Under the pieces are notes generated by a model. That model ran no database searches and was not told the DNA's origin. It was given only the letters and a program-made list of their open reading frames with translations. A DNA stretch of 64,000 bases from positions 62,001 to 126,000 of the forward strand of contig NZ_SSNZ01000010.1 in NCBI RefSeq assembly GCF_004801375.1, written 5' to 3'. How positions within the stretch are numbered: position 1 is the stretch's first letter; each line of letters begins with the position of its first letter. Source of the DNA: Flavobacterium supellecticarium. GTDB taxonomy: Bacteria > Bacteroidota > Bacteroidia > Flavobacteriales > Flavobacteriaceae. Shown in pieces: positions 26,036 to 33,204 of the stretch. Made by a program: the position numbers and the translations under genes.

Positions 26036-27298
26036 ATGAAAAGCAATGCGTATTTTCCAAAACTTGAGGCTATTCGTATGGCAGCGGGTAATTTAAAAAA
26101 AGAAATCCACAAAACACCATTGCAGTATCATACGAATTTATCGACGGCATTAAAAGCCAGGGTAAGTCTGAAACGGGAAGACTTACAACCGGTACGTTCC
26201 TATAAAATAAGAGGTGCTTATAATAAGATGATTTCGCTTACGGCGGAGGAGTTGCAAAAGGGAATCGTATGTGCCAGTGCTGGCAATCATGCTCAGGGAG
26301 TGGCGCTGGCTTGTAAGAAAATGAGAGCCAAAGGAACCATTTTTATGCCGCTAACGACTCCAAAACAAAAACTGGAGCAGGTAAAAATGTTTGGAGAAGA
26401 GTATGTCACGATACTTTTATCGGGAGATATTTTTGATGAAGCCAAAGAAGCCGCACTGACTTTTTGCAAGGAACACGACGCTGTTTTTATTCATCCTTTT
26501 GATGATCCGGCTGTTATCGAGGGACAAGCGACCATAGCATTGGAACTACTCGAACAAGCTAAGGAACCGATCGACTATGTTTTTGTGCCAATAGGAGGCG
26601 GTGGACTGGCAGCGGGTATCAGTGCCATATTTCAAATGCTTTCGCCGGAAACCCGAGTGGTGGGTGTCGAACCGGAAGGAGCAGCCAGTATGTTAAAAGC
26701 CGTCGAAAGCGGCAAACCGGTACGCTTAAATACGATTAGTCATTTTATAGACGGAGCGGCCGTGCAACAGGTCGGTAATTATACATTCGGAATATGTAAG
26801 AATACCTTACACGACATTATAACCGTTCCGGAAGGATTGGTTTGCGAAACGATACTTTCGCTTTACAATAAAGATGCGATTGTAGTGGAACCGGCGGGTG
26901 CTTTATCGGTTGCGGCACTTAAAAGTTATGATACGGAAGAACTGGCCGGTAAAAATATTGTATGTATTGTTAGCGGAAGCAATAATGACATCACCCGTAT
27001 GGAAGAAATCAAGGAAAAAGCGTTGTTATACAAACAGTTGAAACATTATTTTCTGGTGAAATTTCCGCAGCGACCGGGGGCTTTACGTCATTTTGTAATG
27101 GATGTACTGGGACCGGACGACGACATTACTCATTTTGAATATACCAAGAAAAACTCAAAAGAAAAAGGAATAGCGATAGTTGGGATTGTGGTCAAACAGT
27201 ATGAAGATTTTGAACCGTTACGATCTAAAATGAAAGAATATGGCTTTTATGCCAATTATTTAAACGATAAGCCTTTATTAATGAATTTGCTGGTTTAA
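26036..27298 (+). CDS. ilvA: Threonine ammonia-lyase (threonine dehydratase)
   Basis: About 420 residues, PLP-dependent. It deaminates threonine to 2-oxobutyrate, the entry step to isoleucine. The PLP lysine is K57 in PVRSYKIRGAYNKM, with the phosphate-binding GGGGLAAG loop near residue 190. A single ACT-like regulatory domain (LVKFPQRPGALRHFV region, about 335-410) fits a feedback-regulated biosynthetic type. I start at the ATG at 26036, just after the ilvC stop; an upstream in-frame start would lie inside ilvC. Its presence explains threonine codons in the leader peptides. It is the last gene of the operon. Confidence 0.94.
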   Translation: MKSNAYFPKLEAIRMAAGNLKKEIHKTPLQYHTNLSTALKARVSLKREDLQPVRSYKIRGAYNKMISLTAEELQKGIVCASAGNHAQGVALACKKMRAKGTIFMPLTTPKQKLEQVKMFGEEYVTILLSGDIFDEAKEAALTFCKEHDAVFIHPFDDPAVIEGQATIALELLEQAKEPIDYVFVPIGGGGLAAGISAIFQMLSPETRVVGVEPEGAASMLKAVESGKPVRLNTISHFIDGAAVQQVGNYTFGICKNTLHDIITVPEGLVCETILSLYNKDAIVVEPAGALSVAALKSYDTEELAGKNIVCIVSGSNNDITRMEEIKEKALLYKQLKHYFLVKFPQRPGALRHFVMDVLGPDDDITHFEYTKKNSKEKGIAIVGIVVKQYEDFEPLRSKMKEYGFYANYLNDKPLLMNLLV

Positions 27299-27314
27299 AT
27301 TTGTCTAAATAAAC

Positions 27315-27340
27315 AATCCTGATTTTTTACGATCAGGATT
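27315..27340. terminator. Terminator after ilvA
   Basis: AATCCTGAT / ATCAGGATT, a 9-bp perfect stem with an 8-nt loop, lies between the convergent ilvA and lanC-like genes. The T-run is short, so it may work weakly in either direction. Confidence 0.65.
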
Positions 27341-27385
27341 TTGAGTTTAAAATAGTATATGGAAACAAATTATGGCCCCATTTTT

Positions 27386-28603
27386 TTAACATCCGGGTAA
27401 GAGTAACGATTTGTGTTTTTCCGAATCAAATAATCTGAGGTAAAAATAACCGGTTCCGGCAATTCCCATCATCAACCCCGGTGTATATTGACCACTATTG
27501 ACACCCGTTGGCCACGGAAGCCGGTTTGTTTTGTATTTATAAATTCCCGCTGTTCCTACCGTTTCTGCCAGTTGATTGCATTCCGGACTGCAGTCCAGCA
27601 GTATTTCGGCATTTCCGGCAATACCATGACATAACGAATAATTGGTATGGTGGAGATTATCCATAAGATTGTGGTAGACATTGTCTTTTGTGGTCGTCAG
27701 TGCGACAAACATTTCCTGTTCAAAAGTACTATCCGGTTTTATCTGATTTGCTTTTAATCGGGATAAAGCAATACCCGGCGCGCCATGACACCAGGCCAAA
27801 CCGCAAACCGTATTGTAGGTTGTCGATACGCCATCCCTAAAATCCGGCCAGTTGTGTTGCGTGGCATCAAACGATTGTCTTTCGTAATTGAAACCACCTG
27901 TCGCAGCTTCCAGAAATTGCGGGTTTTCTGTTGCTTCATATAATTGAAGCAGTGCCAGTGCAATACCTGACGATCCGTGTGAAAAACCGGTAAGGCTCTT
28001 TTGCGACGGAACGGTACGCCAGGACCATACGTCCTTATTTTTTTCAGCGGAATGATAGAGCAAATCACCAAGTGCGATGGCCTTATTCAGAAGTACAGGA
28101 TTAGTATAAGTCTTGTAAACATCCAATAATACAGGGATCGTACCGGCAGCACCGCTAATCACGTCTATTTCATATGATTGTAATGCAGTGGTTGGAATAC
28201 TTTCGAGTAATTTGATCCCCGCGGCAACAATTTCGCTTCGCTCCAGTTGACTTCCAATTTTGATCAATGCGGCTGCAATACCCGGTTTCCCGGAATAAAA
28301 ACCGTGATCGGGTGCGGTATGCATCAATGATGTCATCTGCGACAAACAACCTTCGATCGTTTTTAAAAGTATGGGATCTTTCTTTTCCGAATACAAAGCG
28401 GCTAAAAACAATGCGATACCGGAAGTTCCGGAATAGATATCGGCACCGAATGTCCGTAAAATGCCTTCGTATTTTCCGTTAACGGCTTCCATCGAATAAC
28501 CTTGCCAGGTACAGGAATCGCCCTGCCATATACTGCTTTTGATAAGTTCACAGGCAATGTCCCAGGCGGTTTCCAGAAAAATGGTTTTATCGGTTGTATT
28601 CAT
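27386..28603 (-). CDS. LanC-like lanthionine cyclase
   Basis: A 405-residue alpha,alpha-toroid of the LanC family, which activates Cys thiols on Zn2+ and adds them to dehydroalanine or dehydrobutyrine. The expected residues are present: H209-G210 in GFSHGSSGIAL, zinc ligands C272 (WCHGAPG) and C325-H326 (SLCHGIAG), plus repeated G-x-x-G loops such as YSGTSGIALFL and YSGKPGIAAAL. It is the last gene of a four-gene minus-strand operon after a HopA1-like lyase and an APH-like kinase. Unusually its C-terminus reads SLLLPGC, nearly the heptapeptide repeated eight times in the putative precursor at 30727-32106. Confidence 0.93.
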   Translation of the reverse strand: MNTTDKTIFLETAWDIACELIKSSIWQGDSCTWQGYSMEAVNGKYEGILRTFGADIYSGTSGIALFLAALYSEKKDPILLKTIEGCLSQMTSLMHTAPDHGFYSGKPGIAAALIKIGSQLERSEIVAAGIKLLESIPTTALQSYEIDVISGAAGTIPVLLDVYKTYTNPVLLNKAIALGDLLYHSAEKNKDVWSWRTVPSQKSLTGFSHGSSGIALALLQLYEATENPQFLEAATGGFNYERQSFDATQHNWPDFRDGVSTTYNTVCGLAWCHGAPGIALSRLKANQIKPDSTFEQEMFVALTTTKDNVYHNLMDNLHHTNYSLCHGIAGNAEILLDCSPECNQLAETVGTAGIYKYKTNRLPWPTGVNSGQYTPGLMMGIAGTGYFYLRLFDSEKHKSLLLPGC

Positions 28604-28614
28604 GCTCTTTGTTT

Positions 28615-29565
28615 TTAATTGAACAGGATTTTGGATCCTTTATTAAGGTGAGTTGTCAATGGATTAATCCCTTTTTTCTGAAAAGCAATTGCTATTTCGC
28701 GAAGGATGGCCTCAGACGGTAATTTTTTTGATGCGGTTTTAAGTAATGTTTCCGCCACGATAGTCATGCGATTCATACCAAAGCTTTCCTGTGCGCTTGG
28801 GTTTTCGGCTATACCTACGCCTTTACTGTGGCGATAGGAAAAAAGCGGAACATCTTCTTCAAGATACGGTTCCATAGCGGTAACCAGTTCAGGCAGTACC
28901 CGTTCCAGAAGCGGCATAAGACTGTCGTCGATATATAAAACGGCGGCATCACGACGAAAATAATGTTCCGGATGACTCAGGCATTTAAAAAGAAAAGGAA
29001 TGTTATACTGATTCAACCGGGTTGTCAGAATGTCAAGCAATACGGGAGCACCTTCACACGTACAATTCCAGTAAATGCGAACCAGTTTTGTGATCGTATC
29101 CATAGGCGCATTACTAAAAGCATAATAAAAAGTTGGTTGCCGGTAACGGTCTTCTTTTGGGAAAAGCACCGAAACGGTTTGTTCTCCGGGAGCAAGCTTT
29201 TTTATAGCGGACGCATTTACGATTTGTTTTTCATTGTTTCGGACGATCCCGACATAGCCGTTTGTATAGGTTTGTTGCACTTCCCAACCCTGTTCCAGTT
29301 TTTCTTTGGTATGGTTGTTTTGGGAAAGAAGATGCATAAAACCACTGGCATCCTTTTGTAGAAGATCAAAATTTTGTAGCGGTTGTAACTGATAGCGTTC
29401 TTTTAACATATAGCATTCTGAATAAAGCAAACTGGTTAGTACGATAACAGCGTTTTCAGACGTAACCGGAAAAGATTTTCCATTGTAATGGATAAGCATA
29501 GCTTCGATTTTGATTTGATCAATAATCCGGGTTAGCTCTTTAAGTATTGTTTTATCTTTAAACAT
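28615..29565 (-). CDS. HopA1-like (T3SS effector family) lyase
   Basis: A 316-residue protein whose C-terminal two-thirds match the HopA1 effector family: a YRQPTFYYAF segment (141-150), RIYWNCTCEGAPVLLDILTTRLN (around 163-185), IPFLFKCLSHP with K194, FRRDAAVLYI (203-212) and a GVGIAENPSAQESFG loop (249-263). HopA1-like domains serve in class V lanthipeptide and thioamitide pathways as partners of an APH-like kinase, eliminating phosphate from phospho-Ser/Thr. The gene overlaps the kinase gene by 8 bp and is followed after 11 bp by the LanC gene. I infer a phospho-Ser/Thr lyase role from this context. Confidence 0.85.
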   Translation of the reverse strand: MFKDKTILKELTRIIDQIKIEAMLIHYNGKSFPVTSENAVIVLTSLLYSECYMLKERYQLQPLQNFDLLQKDASGFMHLLSQNNHTKEKLEQGWEVQQTYTNGYVGIVRNNEKQIVNASAIKKLAPGEQTVSVLFPKEDRYRQPTFYYAFSNAPMDTITKLVRIYWNCTCEGAPVLLDILTTRLNQYNIPFLFKCLSHPEHYFRRDAAVLYIDDSLMPLLERVLPELVTAMEPYLEEDVPLFSYRHSKGVGIAENPSAQESFGMNRMTIVAETLLKTASKKLPSEAILREIAIAFQKKGINPLTTHLNKGSKILFN

Positions 29566-30667
29566 GATGAAATGATTTTATAGTAAAAAGTTCGTCCAGT
29601 GCAGTCATTGGATCTTTCATAATGTTATAAGCCAGTTGGATACAACGCATATAATTGGCTTCAATCTTACTGTTAAAAGTAGTTGCTTCCACGCTGGTTT
29701 GAATAATCCTTGCGGCAGTGAGTCGCATAACTTTGTCGTAAAAATAAGGGTGGTATTCGGTTGGATAGCCTTGTAAGGTTATATATTCCTTTAGAAAAGC
29801 CTCTGCCGAAGGTTGCAATTCCCGCATATCAAAAGGTTTCATATAATCGGGTAGTGTATTCGAGTAAGGATTGGCATTGTCAAAACCCAACACCCATATG
29901 GAAATATAGGACTGCAGAAGACCGGCAACATCCCAAAGCGGATCGCCAATATCGGCCAGTTCCCAGTCGATCAGTTTTTGAGTCAGTTGATTGGTATCAT
30001 TTGTTGTTACCAAAAAATTGATCCATTTGATATCCCCGTGAATCAGATGGGTATATTGCCAGGAATTGGCCAGATCGATAAGAGCATTTTGTAAAACGCT
30101 GTTGTCTTTGATCAATTGTATTATTTCGGTACTAGCCTGGTTTCCGACAAAAAAGTCAGTGGCTCTAAATTGATGTAGCCGGAGTACCCAGGGTAATATT
30201 TTGGGAAATCCGGAAGTGTCGGTTTTGACATCGGGTACAACATGACATGCCGATAGTATATGGGCTTGCTCGCGCGGAAGCGCAAGATCGAAATTTTTAG
30301 TGAGCATATAATACTCGGATAGATTTTTAGCGTCGGGTAGCAGCCTTGTAATCAGAATGTTGTTTTCATCATCATAATCGAGCATATCCGGAACAAGATG
30401 GGCCAGCGTCGAAAATTCGGTATTGTTTTTAAATAGGGCATAGGCGTTTATTTCCCGTTGAAACTGACTTACAGATACCGGATCTTTTTCCATTTGTTTG
30501 GCAAACAGAGAGTTGTCTTTTTCAATCATTATTTTTAAAATCGTATTGCGGGTATTGGCGGGAATTACCATAAAATTTCCTTTTACAACGGCATCATTAT
30601 CAATAAGCTGTCGTTTGTGTAAAAAGCGGTATATATTTTCGGGTGTTAGTTGCATAAGTGGGGACAT
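29558..30667 (-). CDS. APH-like kinase of the lanthipeptide operon
   Basis: A 369-residue kinase of the aminoglycoside phosphotransferase fold. The catalytic loop H210-G-D212-x-x-x-x-N217 (HGDIKWINFL) and the Mg2+ motif around D234 (IDWELADIGDPLWD) are intact. Aminoglycoside resistance is a possible reading by fold alone, but the gene sits between the repeat-rich precursor and the HopA1-like lyase with an 8-bp overlap, matching the kinase of class V lanthipeptide and thioamitide dehydration systems. The expected job is phosphorylation of Thr and Ser in the precursor. Confidence 0.85.
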   Translation of the reverse strand: MSPLMQLTPENIYRFLHKRQLIDNDAVVKGNFMVIPANTRNTILKIMIEKDNSLFAKQMEKDPVSVSQFQREINAYALFKNNTEFSTLAHLVPDMLDYDDENNILITRLLPDAKNLSEYYMLTKNFDLALPREQAHILSACHVVPDVKTDTSGFPKILPWVLRLHQFRATDFFVGNQASTEIIQLIKDNSVLQNALIDLANSWQYTHLIHGDIKWINFLVTTNDTNQLTQKLIDWELADIGDPLWDVAGLLQSYISIWVLGFDNANPYSNTLPDYMKPFDMRELQPSAEAFLKEYITLQGYPTEYHPYFYDKVMRLTAARIIQTSVEATTFNSKIEANYMRCIQLAYNIMKDPMTALDELFTIKSFHHV

Positions 30668-30685
30668 TTAAGTAAAAGGGTATAA

Positions 30686-30710
30686 TACCGCGGAGCAAAG
30701 CTCCGCGGTA
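30686..30710 (-). promoter_or_regulatory. Strong GC-rich intercistronic hairpin
   Basis: A perfect 11-bp stem (TACCGCGGAGC / GCTCCGCGGTA) with a 3-nt loop lies between the precursor stop and the kinase start. There is no real U-tract after it on the minus strand. It could be a leaky terminator or an RNA-stabilising element that raises precursor mRNA over enzyme mRNA, as is common in RiPP operons. Confidence 0.7.
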
Positions 30711-30726
30711 AGAAAGCAAAAGTGTA

Positions 30727-32106
30727 TTAACAAACAATTGGAATTCCGGTACAGCTCATTGTTGGAACACAAGGCAATGACGGAACACAACCTGCTGTAT
30801 TTACACAGGAACTAACGGGTAAGGTTGGTAAGGCGCCAGTATTTACGTCGCCTGACTGACAACCCGGGATTAGTGTTGTAGGGTGCAAACATCCTGGTAT
30901 CAGAGTTGTTACATGCTGGCAACCCGGTAGTAAAGTAGTTGGGAAACCACCTTGCTGGGCACCGTTACAAATAAACGGGATACCGGTTACACACGAAGTG
31001 ATGGTAGGTACACACTGTCTGGTTGGGATACAAGACGCTACGGGAATCGTAGGAACGTTGGCTGTACCTTGTACACCACCTGACTGACAGCCTGGTAGTA
31101 AAGTCGTAACGTGCTGGCAATTTGGAAGCAATGTTGTTGGGAAACTTCCCTGTAAAGCACTGTTACAAATAAACGGGATACCGGTTACACAGGAAGTGAT
31201 TGTAGGAACACATTGTCTTGTAGGAATGCAGGATGCTACCGGAAGGGTAGGAACAGCGGCATCGGCTACGTTTGATTTGGACAACATTACCTGCGAATCG
31301 TCCGACTGACAACCTGGTAGTAATGTTGTAGGATGCTGACAACCCGGTAATAGCGTAGTAACGTGCTGGCATCCCGGAAGTAATGTCGTCGGATAGCCTT
31401 GTACGGCACTGTTACAAATAAACGGGATACCGGTTACACACGAAGTGATCGTAGGCACGCACTGTCTTGTTGGAATACAAGAAGCTACCGGAAGTGTTGG
31501 TACCGATGCATCTACACCACCACATACCAATGGCGGTAGGGTTGGCATACAAGGTCTGGTTGGTCCGCATACCGGAGGAATGGTAAAGATATTCCCCTGA
31601 TTCAGGTAATTGTTGTAAATATCCCCTTTTAATAAAGAAGAACCACTTGCTTCATCGAAACCATTTCCGGAATGGAAGGCCAGAATGCTGGCAAATTGAC
31701 TGTCGTCGATATCATTTTGGATACCTGTAAGTACTAGTGGCACTTCAAAATGATGGCTAAACATAAAACATTTCCATCCCATAATCGGAACTTCCACACA
31801 TGGGTTTGCGCCCAGATCAAAACTAAAAACACCACCGGCTTCGTTAAAGTTGGTGATGCTTATCGTTAGTTTAAAGCGGCTTAAAGGCTGCCAGGTGTAG
31901 CTAACATTTGAATTAAAATTAAACGTTTTGCTAACATTTCCAAAAGGCGTATTAAATCCAACGGAAATGGTAACCATTCCTTTAACGGCACTGGCGCTTA
32001 CACAGACGCTACAGCCTAAAAAGGAAGGTGAACACCACTGAATGGCGTTTATGCTGTCGTATCCTTCATATACGGCACCATTTTCTACGATTGCTATTTT
32101 TGACAT
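30727..32106 (-). CDS. Putative multicore lanthipeptide precursor
   Basis: A 459-residue protein with two parts. Residues 1 to about 190 are a beta-rich, non-repetitive region with no signal peptide. From residue 201 on, three near-identical repeats (201-268, 284-342, 350-418) and a partial fourth (426-459) are built from VPTLPVASCIPTRQCVPTI-type segments and eight TTL(L/I)P(G/N)C heptads spaced about 10 residues apart. Nearly every Cys lies a few residues after Thr or Ser, as needed for (methyl)lanthionine rings. It is the first gene of the operon that continues with kinase, lyase and cyclase. GG pairs at 196-197 and 343-344 precede repeats and could be cleavage sites. A structural Cys-rich surface protein is the alternative. 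Confidence 0.78.
   Translation of the reverse strand: MSKIAIVENGAVYEGYDSINAIQWCSPSFLGCSVCVSASAVKGMVTISVGFNTPFGNVSKTFNFNSNVSYTWQPLSRFKLTISITNFNEAGGVFSFDLGANPCVEVPIMGWKCFMFSHHFEVPLVLTGIQNDIDDSQFASILAFHSGNGFDEASGSSLLKGDIYNNYLNQGNIFTIPPVCGPTRPCMPTLPPLVCGGVDASVPTLPVASCIPTRQCVPTITSCVTGIPFICNSAVQGYPTTLLPGCQHVTTLLPGCQHPTTLLPGCQSDDSQVMLSKSNVADAAVPTLPVASCIPTRQCVPTITSCVTGIPFICNSALQGSFPTTLLPNCQHVTTLLPGCQSGGVQGTANVPTIPVASCIPTRQCVPTITSCVTGIPFICNGAQQGGFPTTLLPGCQHVTTLIPGCLHPTTLIPGCQSGDVNTGALPTLPVSSCVNTAGCVPSLPCVPTMSCTGIPIVC
30730..31506 (-). repeat. Three and a half tandem coding repeats of precursor
   Basis: In-frame repeat units at 31303-31506, 31081-31257 and 30853-31059, with a shorter variant at 30730-30831, are highly alike at DNA as well as protein level. 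Unit 1 has three TTLLPGC heptads, unit 2 has two and unit 3 has three, so copy number has changed inside units. This points to recent duplication and recombination. Confidence 0.92.
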
Positions 32107-32407
32107 GATTTGTTGGTTATATAGTTGCCTACTCTTTTTTAGGGTTTTTCGGCATACTTCCCTGTACGTTATTTCGGTTGACTTAGTAGAAGATGCTTCC
32201 TGTGAGCTGGCATAAACGGGTTAATTATATGCAGAATGGACAGGAATAACATTGTTTCATACCAGTTCGGAACACAAAATCTGCTAGCTTTCTTTTGTTT
32301 TCGATACTAAAATTACGGTTGCGGGATAGCGCTTTTTAAAGAAATGATATGAGGACGGGAATTATTGACATGAAAGCCGGAAATCACTGTATGGAAAATC
32401 GAGCCAT
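32107..32407. other. Upstream region of the lanthipeptide operon, no gene seen
   Basis: About 300 bp without a convincing coding frame separate the precursor start from the LytTR regulator's terminator. It should hold the promoter of the minus-strand precursor operon, but I could not identify a clean TTG/TAnnTTTG pair on the minus strand. Confidence 0.5.
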
Positions 32408-32436
32408 AAAAAAACGCCTCCGGTTTGGGAAGCGTT
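32408..32436 (-). terminator. Terminator of the TPR kinase and LytTR operon
   Basis: AACGCCTCC and GGGAAGCGTT arms (32413-32421 and 32428-32436) form a stem with one mismatch. The T-run on the minus strand comes from the A-tract at 32408-32414. It lies just after the stop at 32458. Confidence 0.7.
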
Positions 32437-32457
32437 ATCGATATAGCGTCGTAGTGT

Positions 32458-33204
32458 TTATTTCAGGATGTTGAATTTTCTAAGGAAATCCTTGTGCTTA
32501 TCGCTAAGGGTTACTTTGTGGTTCCCTTGCAGAATCAGCAGGTTTTCGGGAAGTACGATCTCTTCAATCTTACTTGTATTTACAATATAATTCCGATGCG
32601 TGCGTACAAATTTGCTGCTTTCCAACAGTTCGCTTAACTTGGTGAGCGAAATCATAATAACAAACTTTTCGTGTTCGGTAATGATATTGCAATAGCGTTC
32701 TTCGACTTCAATATAGATAATAGTGTCAATGCGTACTTTTTTGAGTGTGTTTTTCTTTTTTATAAAAAGTGAATCAGTACTCACCACCGTATCCTGATCG
32801 TCACTAAGAAAAACATTGGTTTGCCCGTAAAATTTTTCGATGGCAATTTCCAGGGCATATAAGATTTCCAGTTCGTTAAAAGGCTTTAGTAAAAAACTAA
32901 AAGGCTTGGTCAGTTTGGCGCGATCAAAGATTTGCCGGTCGTTCGAGCTCGTCAGAAACACAAACGGTCGGACGGCATCAGGCGTAATGTTTATCGTTTC
33001 GGCAAAGGCGATACCGTCGGGATTTCCGTTTAGGAAAACATCAATGATCACAATATCGACCGTCTGTTGATAAAACAACGCTAAAGCCTCACTAAAAGTT
33101 CGGGCCACACCGGCAATGGTATAGTTGTTTTCGGTCAGTACCTGTACCAGTGCCTCGCTTTCCGCCGGAGTATCTTCTATAATAAGGACGCTTACATTAT
33201 TCAT
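32458..33204 (-). CDS. LytTR-family response regulator
   Basis: A 248-residue regulator with a receiver domain (E10/D11, phospho-acceptor D55 in VIIDVFLNGNPDG, K107 in FLLKPF) and a C-terminal LytTR DNA-binding domain (about 150-245, with YIEVEERYCNII and FVRTHRNYIVN). The NGNPDG pattern after the phospho-Asp is a common Bacteroidota variant. It overlaps the TPR sensor kinase gene by 8 bp. The nearest downstream promoter on the same strand is that of the lanthipeptide operon, so it may control it; this is inference only. Confidence 0.94.
   Translation of the reverse strand: MNNVSVLIIEDTPAESEALVQVLTENNYTIAGVARTFSEALALFYQQTVDIVIIDVFLNGNPDGIAFAETINITPDAVRPFVFLTSSNDRQIFDRAKLTKPFSFLLKPFNELEILYALEIAIEKFYGQTNVFLSDDQDTVVSTDSLFIKKKNTLKKVRIDTIIYIEVEERYCNIITEHEKFVIMISLTKLSELLESSKFVRTHRNYIVNTSKIEEIVLPENLLILQGNHKVTLSDKHKDFLRKFNILK

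Noticed and set aside
29558..30667. Aminoglycoside resistance phosphotransferase
   Set aside because: The fold fits, but the gene is embedded and overlapping in the lanthipeptide operon, so a peptide kinase role is far more likely.
30730..31506. Possible CRISPR-like array because of regular short DNA repeats
   Set aside because: Repeats are in frame, of varying length and encode Thr/Pro/Cys motifs; no constant repeat with unique spacers and no cas genes.
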